A stretch of DNA of 64,000 bases, from NCBI RefSeq assembly GCF_902493215.1, contig NZ_CABUOL010000009.1, forward strand, positions 1 to 64,000. Direction: 5' to 3'. The position numbers and the translations under genes are program-made. The DNA is from an uncultured Mediterranea sp. (lineage in GTDB: Bacteria; Bacteroidota; Bacteroidia; Bacteroidales; Bacteroidaceae). Every line of letters begins with the position of its first letter. The stretch's first letter is position 1. Under the pieces are notes generated by a model. That model was not told where the DNA came from. It worked only from the letters and a program-made list of their open reading frames with translations, and did not search any database. This document shows, in pieces, positions 39,471-47,452 of this stretch.

Positions 39471-41023
39471 AGCCGCCTCTCCACTCCGCACGGTTCCACC
39501 TCCAGATAGCCGGCGCGGGTATCTCCTGCAATGCGTATCACCCGAAAATCCGTTTCCGGCTCCAGACGGATTTTGCCCTCCACCTGGGTGACATCAGGCA
39601 GATAGATACGTGTGCAGGCCGAATACTTTCCCTCCTTCCAGCGGCAAACAAAAGGTTCCCCTTCCGCAGGACTGGTATATGATATCAGCGTTCCGTTGAC
39701 ACACTGGGGATAAGGCCTGCTGATCACCACACTGAAATAATCCTGCGACTCAATGCCCGGCCACCAGGCCCAATACGTATGCCCCGAAAACAGACGGGCG
39801 ATGTGCTTCATCTGATGAAGGGCCGGCTTCCGATAGTGCTGGCCTCCGTTATAGAAAGCGCCCCACTCGCCCACCAGCACAGGCATTCCACGCCTGGCGG
39901 CTGAAGCTGCTATCCGCCCGAAAATGTAGTCAATCCGCTCATAACCCGGTTCCGTAGCCGCCTGCGTATCGACTACCAGGTCGTAGGCATGGGGAGCATA
40001 AGCACACAGGGAATCGGGTCGTCCGTCCTCGGCCAGGGGGATGCGGAAGGTGCTTTCCATACCCATGTTGCAGAAGTAGTTGTGCTCCAGGAAAAGTATC
40101 TGCCGGCTGGGAGTGCTGCGGATGACATCGCGCACCTTCTGATAGAAATCCGAAAGTTCGTTTTCTTCGAACGAACGTACTTCCCCTTCGGCCTTGGCCA
40201 AGATTGAACTGAAAACAGTCTGGTCGTCCAGCAGTTTCAAGAGGCCTTTGCGCTGGTCCTCGTCCAGCCAAAGACGCATGAAATCGGCCTCGGACACGGG
40301 TTGGGCCATGCCTGTGGGGAGATGTTCGGCACACCCTGCCACCAGCCGGTCTACCACGGCCTGTGCCCTGCTTCCGATAAAGGGTTCGTTCATGACGTCG
40401 AAGCCAACGACCGATACCGAATCGGCATAACGGCGGGCCAGTACTTTCCAGACGTTGGCATAGTGGTCCTGCAGGCCCACTCCGTCCGAAGCCGGCCGGT
40501 TCTGCCAGAAGCTGTCGAAAGAACGTTGGACGGCCGGACTCATCAGGTAGGCATCACTCCAGACTGTACCCGTAACGTGCTCCGCCCCATCGTCGAGCGT
40601 GGCCCACAACGGCGCTCCGTTGCCAAACTTCCGGCTGTACAGGTCCTGATGCATGTCCAGAACCAGCATAAGGTTGTTCCGTCTGGCCCAATAGACCCGC
40701 TTGTCCAATTCCTTCAGATAGTTCTCGTCGATGCGTCCCGGCTCGGGTTCCAGTCCGTCCCAATGGATGCCATAGCGCACGCAATTGATGCCCCACTCGC
40801 GGAAGCGGGCAAAGAGTTCTTCGTCGCCTTCGTAAACATAACCCTGCTCGGGACTTTTTACGACATGGTTTATTCCATTCAATATCACGGTCCGCCCCGC
40901 GTTGTCTGCCAGGCGGGTGCCCTGCACCGTCAGCGTCCCTGATGATTCCTGTTGCCGGGAATCTGCGCAAGCCGTCGGAAGCACAAAGGTCAAAGCCATC
41001 AAAAGATAAGATACGATTTTCAT
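39458..41023 (-). CDS. GH5 lipoprotein related to endoglycoceramidases
   Basis: 521 residues from the ATG at 41023; upstream in-frame codons precede a clear signal peptide and are rejected. The lipobox ends PTAC (Cys19). The GH5 barrel has the acid/base Glu213 in MNEP and the nucleophile Glu386 in VGEWGAF. The segment IHWDGLEPEPGRIDENYL and DMHQDLYSRKFGNGAPLWAT closely follow endoglycoceramidases, which cut the glycan from glycosphingolipids. A C-terminal beta-domain (about 440-521) fits the same group. It is a single gene without Sus partners. Substrate is inferred; other GH5 lipid or steryl glucosidases are alternatives. Confidence 0.8.
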   Translation of the reverse strand: MKIVSYLLMALTFVLPTACADSRQQESSGTLTVQGTRLADNAGRTVILNGINHVVKSPEQGYVYEGDEELFARFREWGINCVRYGIHWDGLEPEPGRIDENYLKELDKRVYWARRNNLMLVLDMHQDLYSRKFGNGAPLWATLDDGAEHVTGTVWSDAYLMSPAVQRSFDSFWQNRPASDGVGLQDHYANVWKVLARRYADSVSVVGFDVMNEPFIGSRAQAVVDRLVAGCAEHLPTGMAQPVSEADFMRLWLDEDQRKGLLKLLDDQTVFSSILAKAEGEVRSFEENELSDFYQKVRDVIRSTPSRQILFLEHNYFCNMGMESTFRIPLAEDGRPDSLCAYAPHAYDLVVDTQAATEPGYERIDYIFGRIAASAARRGMPVLVGEWGAFYNGGQHYRKPALHQMKHIARLFSGHTYWAWWPGIESQDYFSVVISRPYPQCVNGTLISYTSPAEGEPFVCRWKEGKYSACTRIYLPDVTQVEGKIRLEPETDFRVIRIAGDTRAGYLEVEPCGVERRLYVE

Positions 41024-41167
41024 CACTCTCTTCAATAAACGATTACAATGCCTGACAAAAATACGGAAATATTCCACTCCTTGCAACCTGCCGGCAGGAT
41101 GGCACATCCGATTGTCTTAAAAAAGTATTAAATGTGGAAGTAAATTGTCCGTTTCACGCCCAAAGCC

Positions 41168-41175
41168 TATCTTTG
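41168..41175 (+). promoter_or_regulatory. -7 box for the ECF sigma gene
   Basis: TATCTTTG, full match to TAnnTTTG, 32 bases before the ATG at 41208. The -33 region has ATTG at near-normal spacing. Confidence 0.55.
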
Positions 41176-41207
41176 TGCCCGCATATACATGAAAAAAAAG
41201 TGTATCC

Positions 41208-41747
41208 ATGACCGAACAGGAAGTCCGAAAATACTTGCGACAGATGAAGGAAGAAAGCTCTGAAAGGGCTTTCAAGGGTTTCTATGACCTGACCTACGAC
41301 CGCCTGTTCCGCATTGCCTACCATTACCTGAAGCACGAGGAGTGGGCGCAGGAGGTAGTGCTCGACGTGTTCCTCGCCCTGTGGAAGCAGCGCGACACGC
41401 TGACGTCCGTGCAGAACATCGAGGACTATTGTTTCGTCCTTACCCGCAACGCCTCGCTCAACTACCTGGAAAAGGAAGCGCGCCGAAGCGATTCCCTCTC
41501 CGCCGAACTCACCGAAAGCGACGCTTCCGACCCTTCGCCCGAGGAGTGCCTCATCAGCGAAGAGCTCTTTGCCCGCTACGTCAAGGCACTGGACCGCCTG
41601 CCCGAACGTTGCCGCGAGGTCTTCATCCGCGTCCGCGAAGAGAAGCAGAGCTATGCCCAGGTGGCCGAAGAACTGGGCATCAGCGTCAAGACCGTCGATG
41701 CCCAGTTGCAGAAAGCCGTGTCCCGCCTGCGGGATATGCTGAAGTAA
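41208..41747 (+). CDS. ECF RNA polymerase sigma factor
   Basis: 179 residues with the two ECF domains. Region 2 (about 10-85) has the YDLTYDRLFRIAYHYLKHEEWAQEVVLDVFLALW pattern of -10 recognition, and region 4 (about 120-175) has the helix-turn-helix (YAQVAEELGISVKTVDAQLQKAVSRL). In Bacteroidetes such sigma factors are held by a FecR-type anti-sigma and released by a signal from a TonB-dependent receptor; both are encoded just downstream. A repeat array and a small lipoprotein gene separate it from fecR, which is unusual. Confidence 0.93.
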   Translation: MTEQEVRKYLRQMKEESSERAFKGFYDLTYDRLFRIAYHYLKHEEWAQEVVLDVFLALWKQRDTLTSVQNIEDYCFVLTRNASLNYLEKEARRSDSLSAELTESDASDPSPEECLISEELFARYVKALDRLPERCREVFIRVREEKQSYAQVAEELGISVKTVDAQLQKAVSRLRDMLK

Positions 41748-41784
41748 ATTCTGTCTTCCGAAGTCAATCATAGTCCGTGAAGTC

Positions 41785-41916
41785 CGTTTCCCTACAGGGA
41801 AACGCTCGTTCCCGCTGTAGGAAACGCTTGTTTCCAACGCTTGGGAACGCCCGTTTCCTACACGGGGAACAGCCGTTTCCAAGCGTTGGAAACAGGCGTT
41901 TCCTGTAATGGGAACG
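41785..41916. repeat. Six tandem 22-bp dyads (GTTTCC...GGAAAC)
   Basis: The 341-base gap between the sigma gene and the lipoprotein gene contains six consecutive 22-base units starting at 41785, 41807, 41829, 41851, 41873 and 41895. Each is a dyad, gttyCC - 5 to 7 bases - GGrAAC, joined by 4-base linkers such as gctc, gctt and gccc. This gives twelve alternating half-sites about 11 bases apart. There are no unique spacers, so it is not CRISPR. Folding into alternative hairpins is possible in RNA or DNA. The remaining gap (41917-42088) shows no gene. Confidence 0.85.
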
Positions 41917-42088
41917 GACCTCAGCTGCCAGGGCATGTTCTACATCGTCCGTTTTTATGGCCCCGACAACGATTGGAACTTTACGAAAAAAACACCGACC
42001 GCAGAAAAAAAGTCGTTTTCCGCATAGGGAGTTTTCCACTTTCCGCTGTCTTAATGGTAAAAGGAACTTCATAAAACAACGGACTGAC

Positions 42089-42517
42089 ATGAAAAAAGCT
42101 ATCTTCATCACCACCGGCCTCGTACTGGCCCTGCTGCTCCTGACAGGCCTGACGGCCTGCGACGGCCGCAACGACAAGTACCCCAAAGAGTATCTGGGAT
42201 TTGAAAAGACCCAGGAAAGTTTCACCTTCGACCGCCGGCAAACCAGCCAGGAAATCGCCCTGAAAATAGTTGTCGCCGACAAGGCCGACACCGAACGCAA
42301 GGCGGGCATCAGCATCCGAAGCCAGCCGGGACGGACGCCCGTCTATACCTTGCTGGACAAGGAGGTGACCATCGCCCCCAAGAAGAAGTCGGCCCTCGTG
42401 CGCGTACGCATCTATCCTGCCAAGATAGACCAGCCGCAAGAAATCAAACTGACCTGCACACCCAAGGACAAGGAAGTGAATTCCACCACCATCACGCTGA
42501 AGCTGGCGGTAAAATAA
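42089..42517 (+). CDS. Small lipoprotein of unknown function
   Basis: 142 residues from the ATG at 42089. Signal peptide with lipobox LTAC (Cys24). The mature part is a single beta-rich domain with alternating hydrophobic and charged residues (TFDRRQTSQEIALKIVVAD, KSALVRVRIYPAKIDQ), like the immunoglobulin-type BACON or DUF1735-like modules of Bacteroides surface lipoproteins. Not recognised beyond that. It lies ten bases before fecR, inside a sigma/anti-sigma/receptor cluster, so it may take part in that signalling chain. Confidence 0.7.
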   Translation: MKKAIFITTGLVLALLLLTGLTACDGRNDKYPKEYLGFEKTQESFTFDRRQTSQEIALKIVVADKADTERKAGISIRSQPGRTPVYTLLDKEVTIAPKKKSALVRVRIYPAKIDQPQEIKLTCTPKDKEVNSTTITLKLAVK

Positions 42518-42527
42518 GGAAACGCTT

Positions 42528-43415
42528 ATGACAGAGAAAGACCCTTTTGAAATCCTGCTCGACCGCCTGGTAGCCTCGACACGCTCGCCCCGCGGCCGGT
42601 TCAGTGCAGCCCGTTCCTGGCCCCTGCTCCAGGCGCGGCTGAAAAGAACCACCCTGCGGCGCACCCTCTGGATGCGGGTGGCCGGAGCGGCGGCCGTCGT
42701 GCTGCTCTGCATAGCCGGATGGCAGGCCTACGAATGGCTCCGCCCCGTGGAGATGACGACGGTGACGGCACAGGCGAAGACGCGAACCGTCATCCTGCCC
42801 GACCGCACGGAAGTCATCCTGAACCGCTACTCCACGCTGACCTATCCGAAAGACTTCCGGCGGGAGGCGCGGCGCAAAGTCTCCCTGCAGGGAGGTGCCT
42901 ACTTCGAAGTGGCCAAGGACCCGTCGCATCCGTTCGTGGTAGAAACGGGCGAGGTACAGGTGGAGGTACTGGGTACGCACTTCAACGTCGAAGCCTATCC
43001 GCGCGACCGCGAGGTACGCACCACGCTGCTCGAAGGTTCCGTAGCCGTCAGCCTCCCCGGCCGGTCGCAACGGCTGGTACTAGCTCCCAACGAACGGGCC
43101 GTCTACCACAAGGCCAGCGGCAACCTGACGCAGGAATCCCTACCCGATGCCGCCGACGACATCAGCTGGAGCCACGGGCAACTGAACTTCCGGAGCCAAC
43201 CCCTGCGCGAAATCGTCCGCCAGCTGGCCAACACCTATCAGACGGACATCCGCATCGCCGACCCGGCGCTGGCCGAATACCGCCTCACGGCCACCTTCGA
43301 CATCGGAGAGGGCCTGACACATATCCTCGACCTGCTGCAGGCGGCGGCCGGATTTACTTACCAGAAAGCGAACAACCATACCATTATTCTACAAACTAAA
43401 CTTAACCAGCCATGA
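42528..43415 (+). CDS. FecR-family anti-sigma factor
   Basis: 295 residues. A short cytoplasmic N-terminus, one membrane span (about 46-66) and a periplasmic FecR domain (about 80-190) with RTVILPDRTEVILNRYSTL and GGAYFEVAKDPSHPFVV. A C-terminal DUF4974-type domain (about 210-290) resembles the STN domain of receptors. It should sequester the upstream sigma factor and take the signal from the receptor. Its stop codon overlaps the receptor start (ATGA at 43412-43415), so the two are translationally coupled. Confidence 0.92.
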   Translation: MTEKDPFEILLDRLVASTRSPRGRFSAARSWPLLQARLKRTTLRRTLWMRVAGAAAVVLLCIAGWQAYEWLRPVEMTTVTAQAKTRTVILPDRTEVILNRYSTLTYPKDFRREARRKVSLQGGAYFEVAKDPSHPFVVETGEVQVEVLGTHFNVEAYPRDREVRTTLLEGSVAVSLPGRSQRLVLAPNERAVYHKASGNLTQESLPDAADDISWSHGQLNFRSQPLREIVRQLANTYQTDIRIADPALAEYRLTATFDIGEGLTHILDLLQAAAGFTYQKANNHTIILQTKLNQP

Positions 43416-46153
43416 ACTGTTCTGAACCAAGCTGTTCCCACCGCCCCCTCAGGCTCCTGCTCCTGATGGGCGCGGTGCTGCTTGGAGTCTGTCTCCAAGC
43501 CCAAAACCCGCAGGCCCCCATCACCATGGACATCCGCAACGCCACCCTCCGCGCATTGGTGTCCAGGCTGGAGAACGCCACGGGCTATACCTTCGTCTAT
43601 GGCGACGAAGTCAGACTTACCCGCCGCATCGACCTGAAAGTACAGAAGCTCACCATCGGCCAAGTGCTGGAGCAAGCCTTCAGTGACCAGCCGGTGGAGT
43701 TCGAAATCTCGGGCAAGCACATTGTGCTGCGCAAGCGCGAGATGCCCCGCAAGCGCGAACGCCGCCGCTTCACCGTGAGCGGTTACGTCACCGACGCCGC
43801 CTCGGCCGAAACACTGATAGGGGCCAACATCCTGGACAGCCGCTATGCCGTGGGTACGGCCTCGAATGCCTACGGCTTCTATACCCTGACCTTGCCCGAA
43901 GGTGAAGTGAGCCTCTCATCATCCTACCTGGGCTACGCCACACGAACCGACCGCTTCCGCCTGACGGCAGACACCACACTGAACATTGCTCTCGATACTC
44001 ATAATGAGTTGCAGGAAGTAATCATCACGTCTGAGAAACGGGAGGCGGGCATCAATGCCACCCACATGGGTGCGCACGACATCCCCATGACACAGATACG
44101 CCACACGCCCTCCATCCTCGGTGAAGCCGACGTGCTGAAAACCATCCAGCTGATGCCGGGCGTACAGGCAGGCATGGAGGGCTTTGCGGGCATGTATGTC
44201 CGTGGCGGCACGCCCGACCAGAACCTGGTGATGCTGGACGGCATCCCCGTCTACAACGCCGACCACCTGCTGGGCATCTTCTCGGTATTCACACCCGAAG
44301 CGGTGAAGAACGTCACCCTCTTCAAGAGCAGCTTTCCCGCCCGCTACGGCGGCCGCCTGTCGTCTGTAGTCGACGTGCGCACCAACGACGGCGACATGAA
44401 CCGTTATCACGGCGCGTTGAGCGTCGGGGTACTCACGACCAAATTCCACATCGAAGGCCCCATCCGGAGGGAACGCACGTCGTTCTCACTCAGCATGCGC
44501 GTCACGCCCAGCATCCTGTTGCCCAAAGGTATCAAAACCACCGACGAATGGGGTAACAGTCAAGACATCGACCGATACAACTATTATTTCTACGACATCA
44601 ATGCCAAAGTGAACCACAAGTTCGGCGACCGCGACCGTCTGTTCCTGGGCTTCTACCGAGGCAAAGACCACTTCCGACATGACGACGAATTCAACAGTAT
44701 CCCCACTACATCCGACATCACTTACCAGAAAGACATCAGCCAGATCCGCCTGAACTGGGGAAACCTCATCGGCTACGCCCGCTGGAACCATGTGTTCAAC
44801 AGCCGCCTGTTCGGTAACCTCACTGCTTCGTACAACCAATATCGCATGAGCCTGAACGAAACGTCGGAAGACCGTACCGACTATCAAGAAAAGCTGTATG
44901 ACTACCACCGATACCGCTCGGAGTTCCGTTCGGGTATCCGCGACTGGAGTCTGCGTGCCGACTTCGACTTCACCCCTTCCACCTGTCACCACATCCGCTT
45001 CGGCAGCGAGTTCATCCACCACCTGTTCACGCCGGGTGTATCGACCTCACACATCGGCAACGTAGACGATGGCTCTACCCGGCAGGACACGACCTATGCC
45101 AATAGCAACCTTCCGCAACGGGGCATGGAACTGTCGCTCTACGGCGAAGACAGCTGGGAGGCTACCGACCGGCTCAGCCTGAACCTCGGGGTACGAACCT
45201 CGTTGTTCCACACACAAGGCAAGAACTATCTGTCGGCACAACCCCGCATCTCCGCCCGTTACGACTGGGGAAAGGGCATCGCAACGAAGGCCTCCTACTC
45301 GTGCATGGCCCAGTACGTCCATCTGCTCACCGCCACTCCCTTCTCCATGCCCACCGACCTGTGGGTACCCATCACCCGGAACATACGCCCCATGTATGCC
45401 AACCAATACTCCGTCGGTACCTACTACACCGGCCTGCCCGGCTGGGAGTTCTCACTGGAAGGTTATTACAAACAGATGCGGCACATCCTGGAATATCAGG
45501 ACGGAGTCTCCTTCTTCGGTACCTCCACTCATTGGGAAGAGAAGGTCGAGATGGGTCAGGGGCGCAGCTATGGTCTGGAACTGATGGTTCAGCGCACCGT
45601 AGGAAACACGACGGGCTGGCTCGCCTATACTCTGGCCAAGAGCGAACGACGCTTCCCGAACGGCAGCATCAACCACGGCCGGTGGTTTCCCCACAAATAC
45701 GACCGGCGCCACAGCCTCAACCTCTGCGTCAACCATCGCTTCAGCGACCGTATCGACGTGGGCGCCTCGTGGATCTTCTACACGGGAGGCTGCCTCACCA
45801 TTCCCGAACGACGGACGGTCATCGTCAAGCCCGACGGCAGTACCGAAGAGACCGACTATATATCGGGACGTAACAACTACCGTCTGCCCGTCACCCACCG
45901 TCTCAACATCGGCGTGAACTTCAACAAGAAGACCAAGCACGGCATGCGCACCTGGAACATCAGCCTCTACAATGCTTACAACGCCATGAATCCCAATGTG
46001 GTATACACCAAGAGAGTGGACGGACCATTGAAAAGCTCTGTAGACGAAAGCGGACATATTACCCAAATAAGCCGGGAACCGTCCAAGACCGTCATCAAGA
46101 AAATGACCATCCTGCCCTGCATTCCCTCTGTGACCTATACATACCGATTCTAA
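43412..46153 (+). CDS. TonB-dependent receptor with STN signalling domain
   Basis: 913 residues. Signal peptide, then an STN/secretin domain (about 35-112) that contacts the FecR protein, a carboxypeptidase-like regulatory domain (about 120-195), the plug (EADVLKTIQLMPGVQAG, VRGGTPDQNLVMLDGIPVYN) and a 22-strand barrel ending TYRF. It resembles the receptors paired with DUF4249 proteins rather than classical SusC. Probably imports a small ligand, for example an iron chelate or peptide, and signals to the sigma factor. Confidence 0.92.
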   Translation: MNCSEPSCSHRPLRLLLLMGAVLLGVCLQAQNPQAPITMDIRNATLRALVSRLENATGYTFVYGDEVRLTRRIDLKVQKLTIGQVLEQAFSDQPVEFEISGKHIVLRKREMPRKRERRRFTVSGYVTDAASAETLIGANILDSRYAVGTASNAYGFYTLTLPEGEVSLSSSYLGYATRTDRFRLTADTTLNIALDTHNELQEVIITSEKREAGINATHMGAHDIPMTQIRHTPSILGEADVLKTIQLMPGVQAGMEGFAGMYVRGGTPDQNLVMLDGIPVYNADHLLGIFSVFTPEAVKNVTLFKSSFPARYGGRLSSVVDVRTNDGDMNRYHGALSVGVLTTKFHIEGPIRRERTSFSLSMRVTPSILLPKGIKTTDEWGNSQDIDRYNYYFYDINAKVNHKFGDRDRLFLGFYRGKDHFRHDDEFNSIPTTSDITYQKDISQIRLNWGNLIGYARWNHVFNSRLFGNLTASYNQYRMSLNETSEDRTDYQEKLYDYHRYRSEFRSGIRDWSLRADFDFTPSTCHHIRFGSEFIHHLFTPGVSTSHIGNVDDGSTRQDTTYANSNLPQRGMELSLYGEDSWEATDRLSLNLGVRTSLFHTQGKNYLSAQPRISARYDWGKGIATKASYSCMAQYVHLLTATPFSMPTDLWVPITRNIRPMYANQYSVGTYYTGLPGWEFSLEGYYKQMRHILEYQDGVSFFGTSTHWEEKVEMGQGRSYGLELMVQRTVGNTTGWLAYTLAKSERRFPNGSINHGRWFPHKYDRRHSLNLCVNHRFSDRIDVGASWIFYTGGCLTIPERRTVIVKPDGSTEETDYISGRNNYRLPVTHRLNIGVNFNKKTKHGMRTWNISLYNAYNAMNPNVVYTKRVDGPLKSSVDESGHITQISREPSKTVIKKMTILPCIPSVTYTYRF

Positions 46154-46176
46154 GAACTCTGTATCCTGCAACGAAT

Positions 46177-47313
46177 ATGAAACATATCCATTTACACCTT
46201 ATTATATATATAGCAATTCTACTCGGGCTGCCGTCGTGCGAAAACGAGATTCCCTACACCCCCGAAATGAAGCAACCCTGCCTCGTCATGAACGCTTTAC
46301 TCGAAGCGGGTGACGACAAGACGAATGAAGTATTCCTATACCTGAGTACGGGAGACAACTTGGGTAAACTGAACAAGGACGCTACCCTGTCTCTCTTCAT
46401 CAACGGGCGTCTTTCCGAAACGCTCCAGGAAGCCGATCCGGGCAAACTGGTTCCTCCCTCCGGCTCGTATGCAGAAAACTTCAGCTACAAGAAATATTAC
46501 TTCACTACTCCCCTCCGCCCGGGCGACCTCGTCCGTCTGGAAGCGACGGCCCAAGGAGGTACCCTTCGGGCTACGGCAGAAGTACAGGTTCCCCAGCCTC
46601 CCCAGGATTTCCGTGTGGATACCTGTACCGTCCCGCTCAATATGGGCAGCGGCATCGTCACTCCCCACCGCCGTTACCTTGTGACGGTGAATGACATAGC
46701 CAACGAAAACAACCACTACCGCCTGGACATACGTAACCAGTTCCTGGTGCGCTACCACATCTACGAATACCTCAGGGACGAGCAAGGGAACTTCATCGAA
46801 GACGAAAACCATAACCTGATATACACCGAACGCGACAGCCTGGCCACCCAAGTGTACAGCGACCTCGTCAACCGCGAAGACGTCATCCTGACCGACGGCA
46901 ACGTGAGCCATTCACAGGAAGATGAGGACAACCTGATGTTTCCCCGCATCGAGAACAAGTACAACATCTTCACCGACAACCGTTTCTGCAACAGTTCGGC
47001 CACGCTCAAGGTATACACCCGCCTCTACGATGACTTTACAGCCACTACTCTCCACGGCATTACCTACGGCAAGACATATTGTACCCACTCCATCCACATC
47101 CGCCTGCTCCACTTGACGGCCGACTATTACCGTTACCTGAAGGCCTTGAACTGTCTGGATGATGACGACTACGACACCGTTCTGATGGAACCCGTTTCCC
47201 TGCCCTGCAACGTCAGCGGCGGCATTGGCTTCGTGGGCATCGCCACGCCACGCGAGGTAGTCATTACCTTCCCCGAACGGCCGTGCGGAAATACAAACAG
47301 CCCCTTCCCCTGA
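46177..47313 (+). CDS. DUF4249 family lipoprotein
   Basis: 378 residues. Signal peptide with lipobox LPSC (Cys21). The N-terminal CLVMNALLEAGDDKTNEVFLYLS segment and the order of beta-strands match DUF4249, a Bacteroidetes family found next to STN-type TonB receptors, where it probably acts as the surface-exposed partner, as SusD does for SusC. It follows the receptor by 23 bases and closes the cluster. Ligand unknown. Confidence 0.82.
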   Translation: MKHIHLHLIIYIAILLGLPSCENEIPYTPEMKQPCLVMNALLEAGDDKTNEVFLYLSTGDNLGKLNKDATLSLFINGRLSETLQEADPGKLVPPSGSYAENFSYKKYYFTTPLRPGDLVRLEATAQGGTLRATAEVQVPQPPQDFRVDTCTVPLNMGSGIVTPHRRYLVTVNDIANENNHYRLDIRNQFLVRYHIYEYLRDEQGNFIEDENHNLIYTERDSLATQVYSDLVNREDVILTDGNVSHSQEDEDNLMFPRIENKYNIFTDNRFCNSSATLKVYTRLYDDFTATTLHGITYGKTYCTHSIHIRLLHLTADYYRYLKALNCLDDDDYDTVLMEPVSLPCNVSGGIGFVGIATPREVVITFPERPCGNTNSPFP

Positions 47314-47397
47314 AGCGTATATGACAAATCCTTGTAACACTCCTCCCCCATTACAAACTGTTTCTTGAAAGAAAGACCGCATATTTAGCCGCAACAC

Positions 47398-47428
47398 ATT
47401 GTTAAATAACATAAAATTCGTATATTTG
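47398..47428 (+). promoter_or_regulatory. Promoter of the hybrid two-component gene
   Basis: ATTG at 47398-47401 (three of four -33 positions), 19-base spacer, TATATTTG at 47421-47428. Start codon 24 bases downstream. Confidence 0.65.
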
Positions 47429-47452
47429 CCCTGTTGACTAAAACAGTACGTA

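Noticed and set aside
41785..41916. CRISPR array
   Set aside because: Units are back to back with 4-base linkers and no unique spacers, and no cas genes are nearby.
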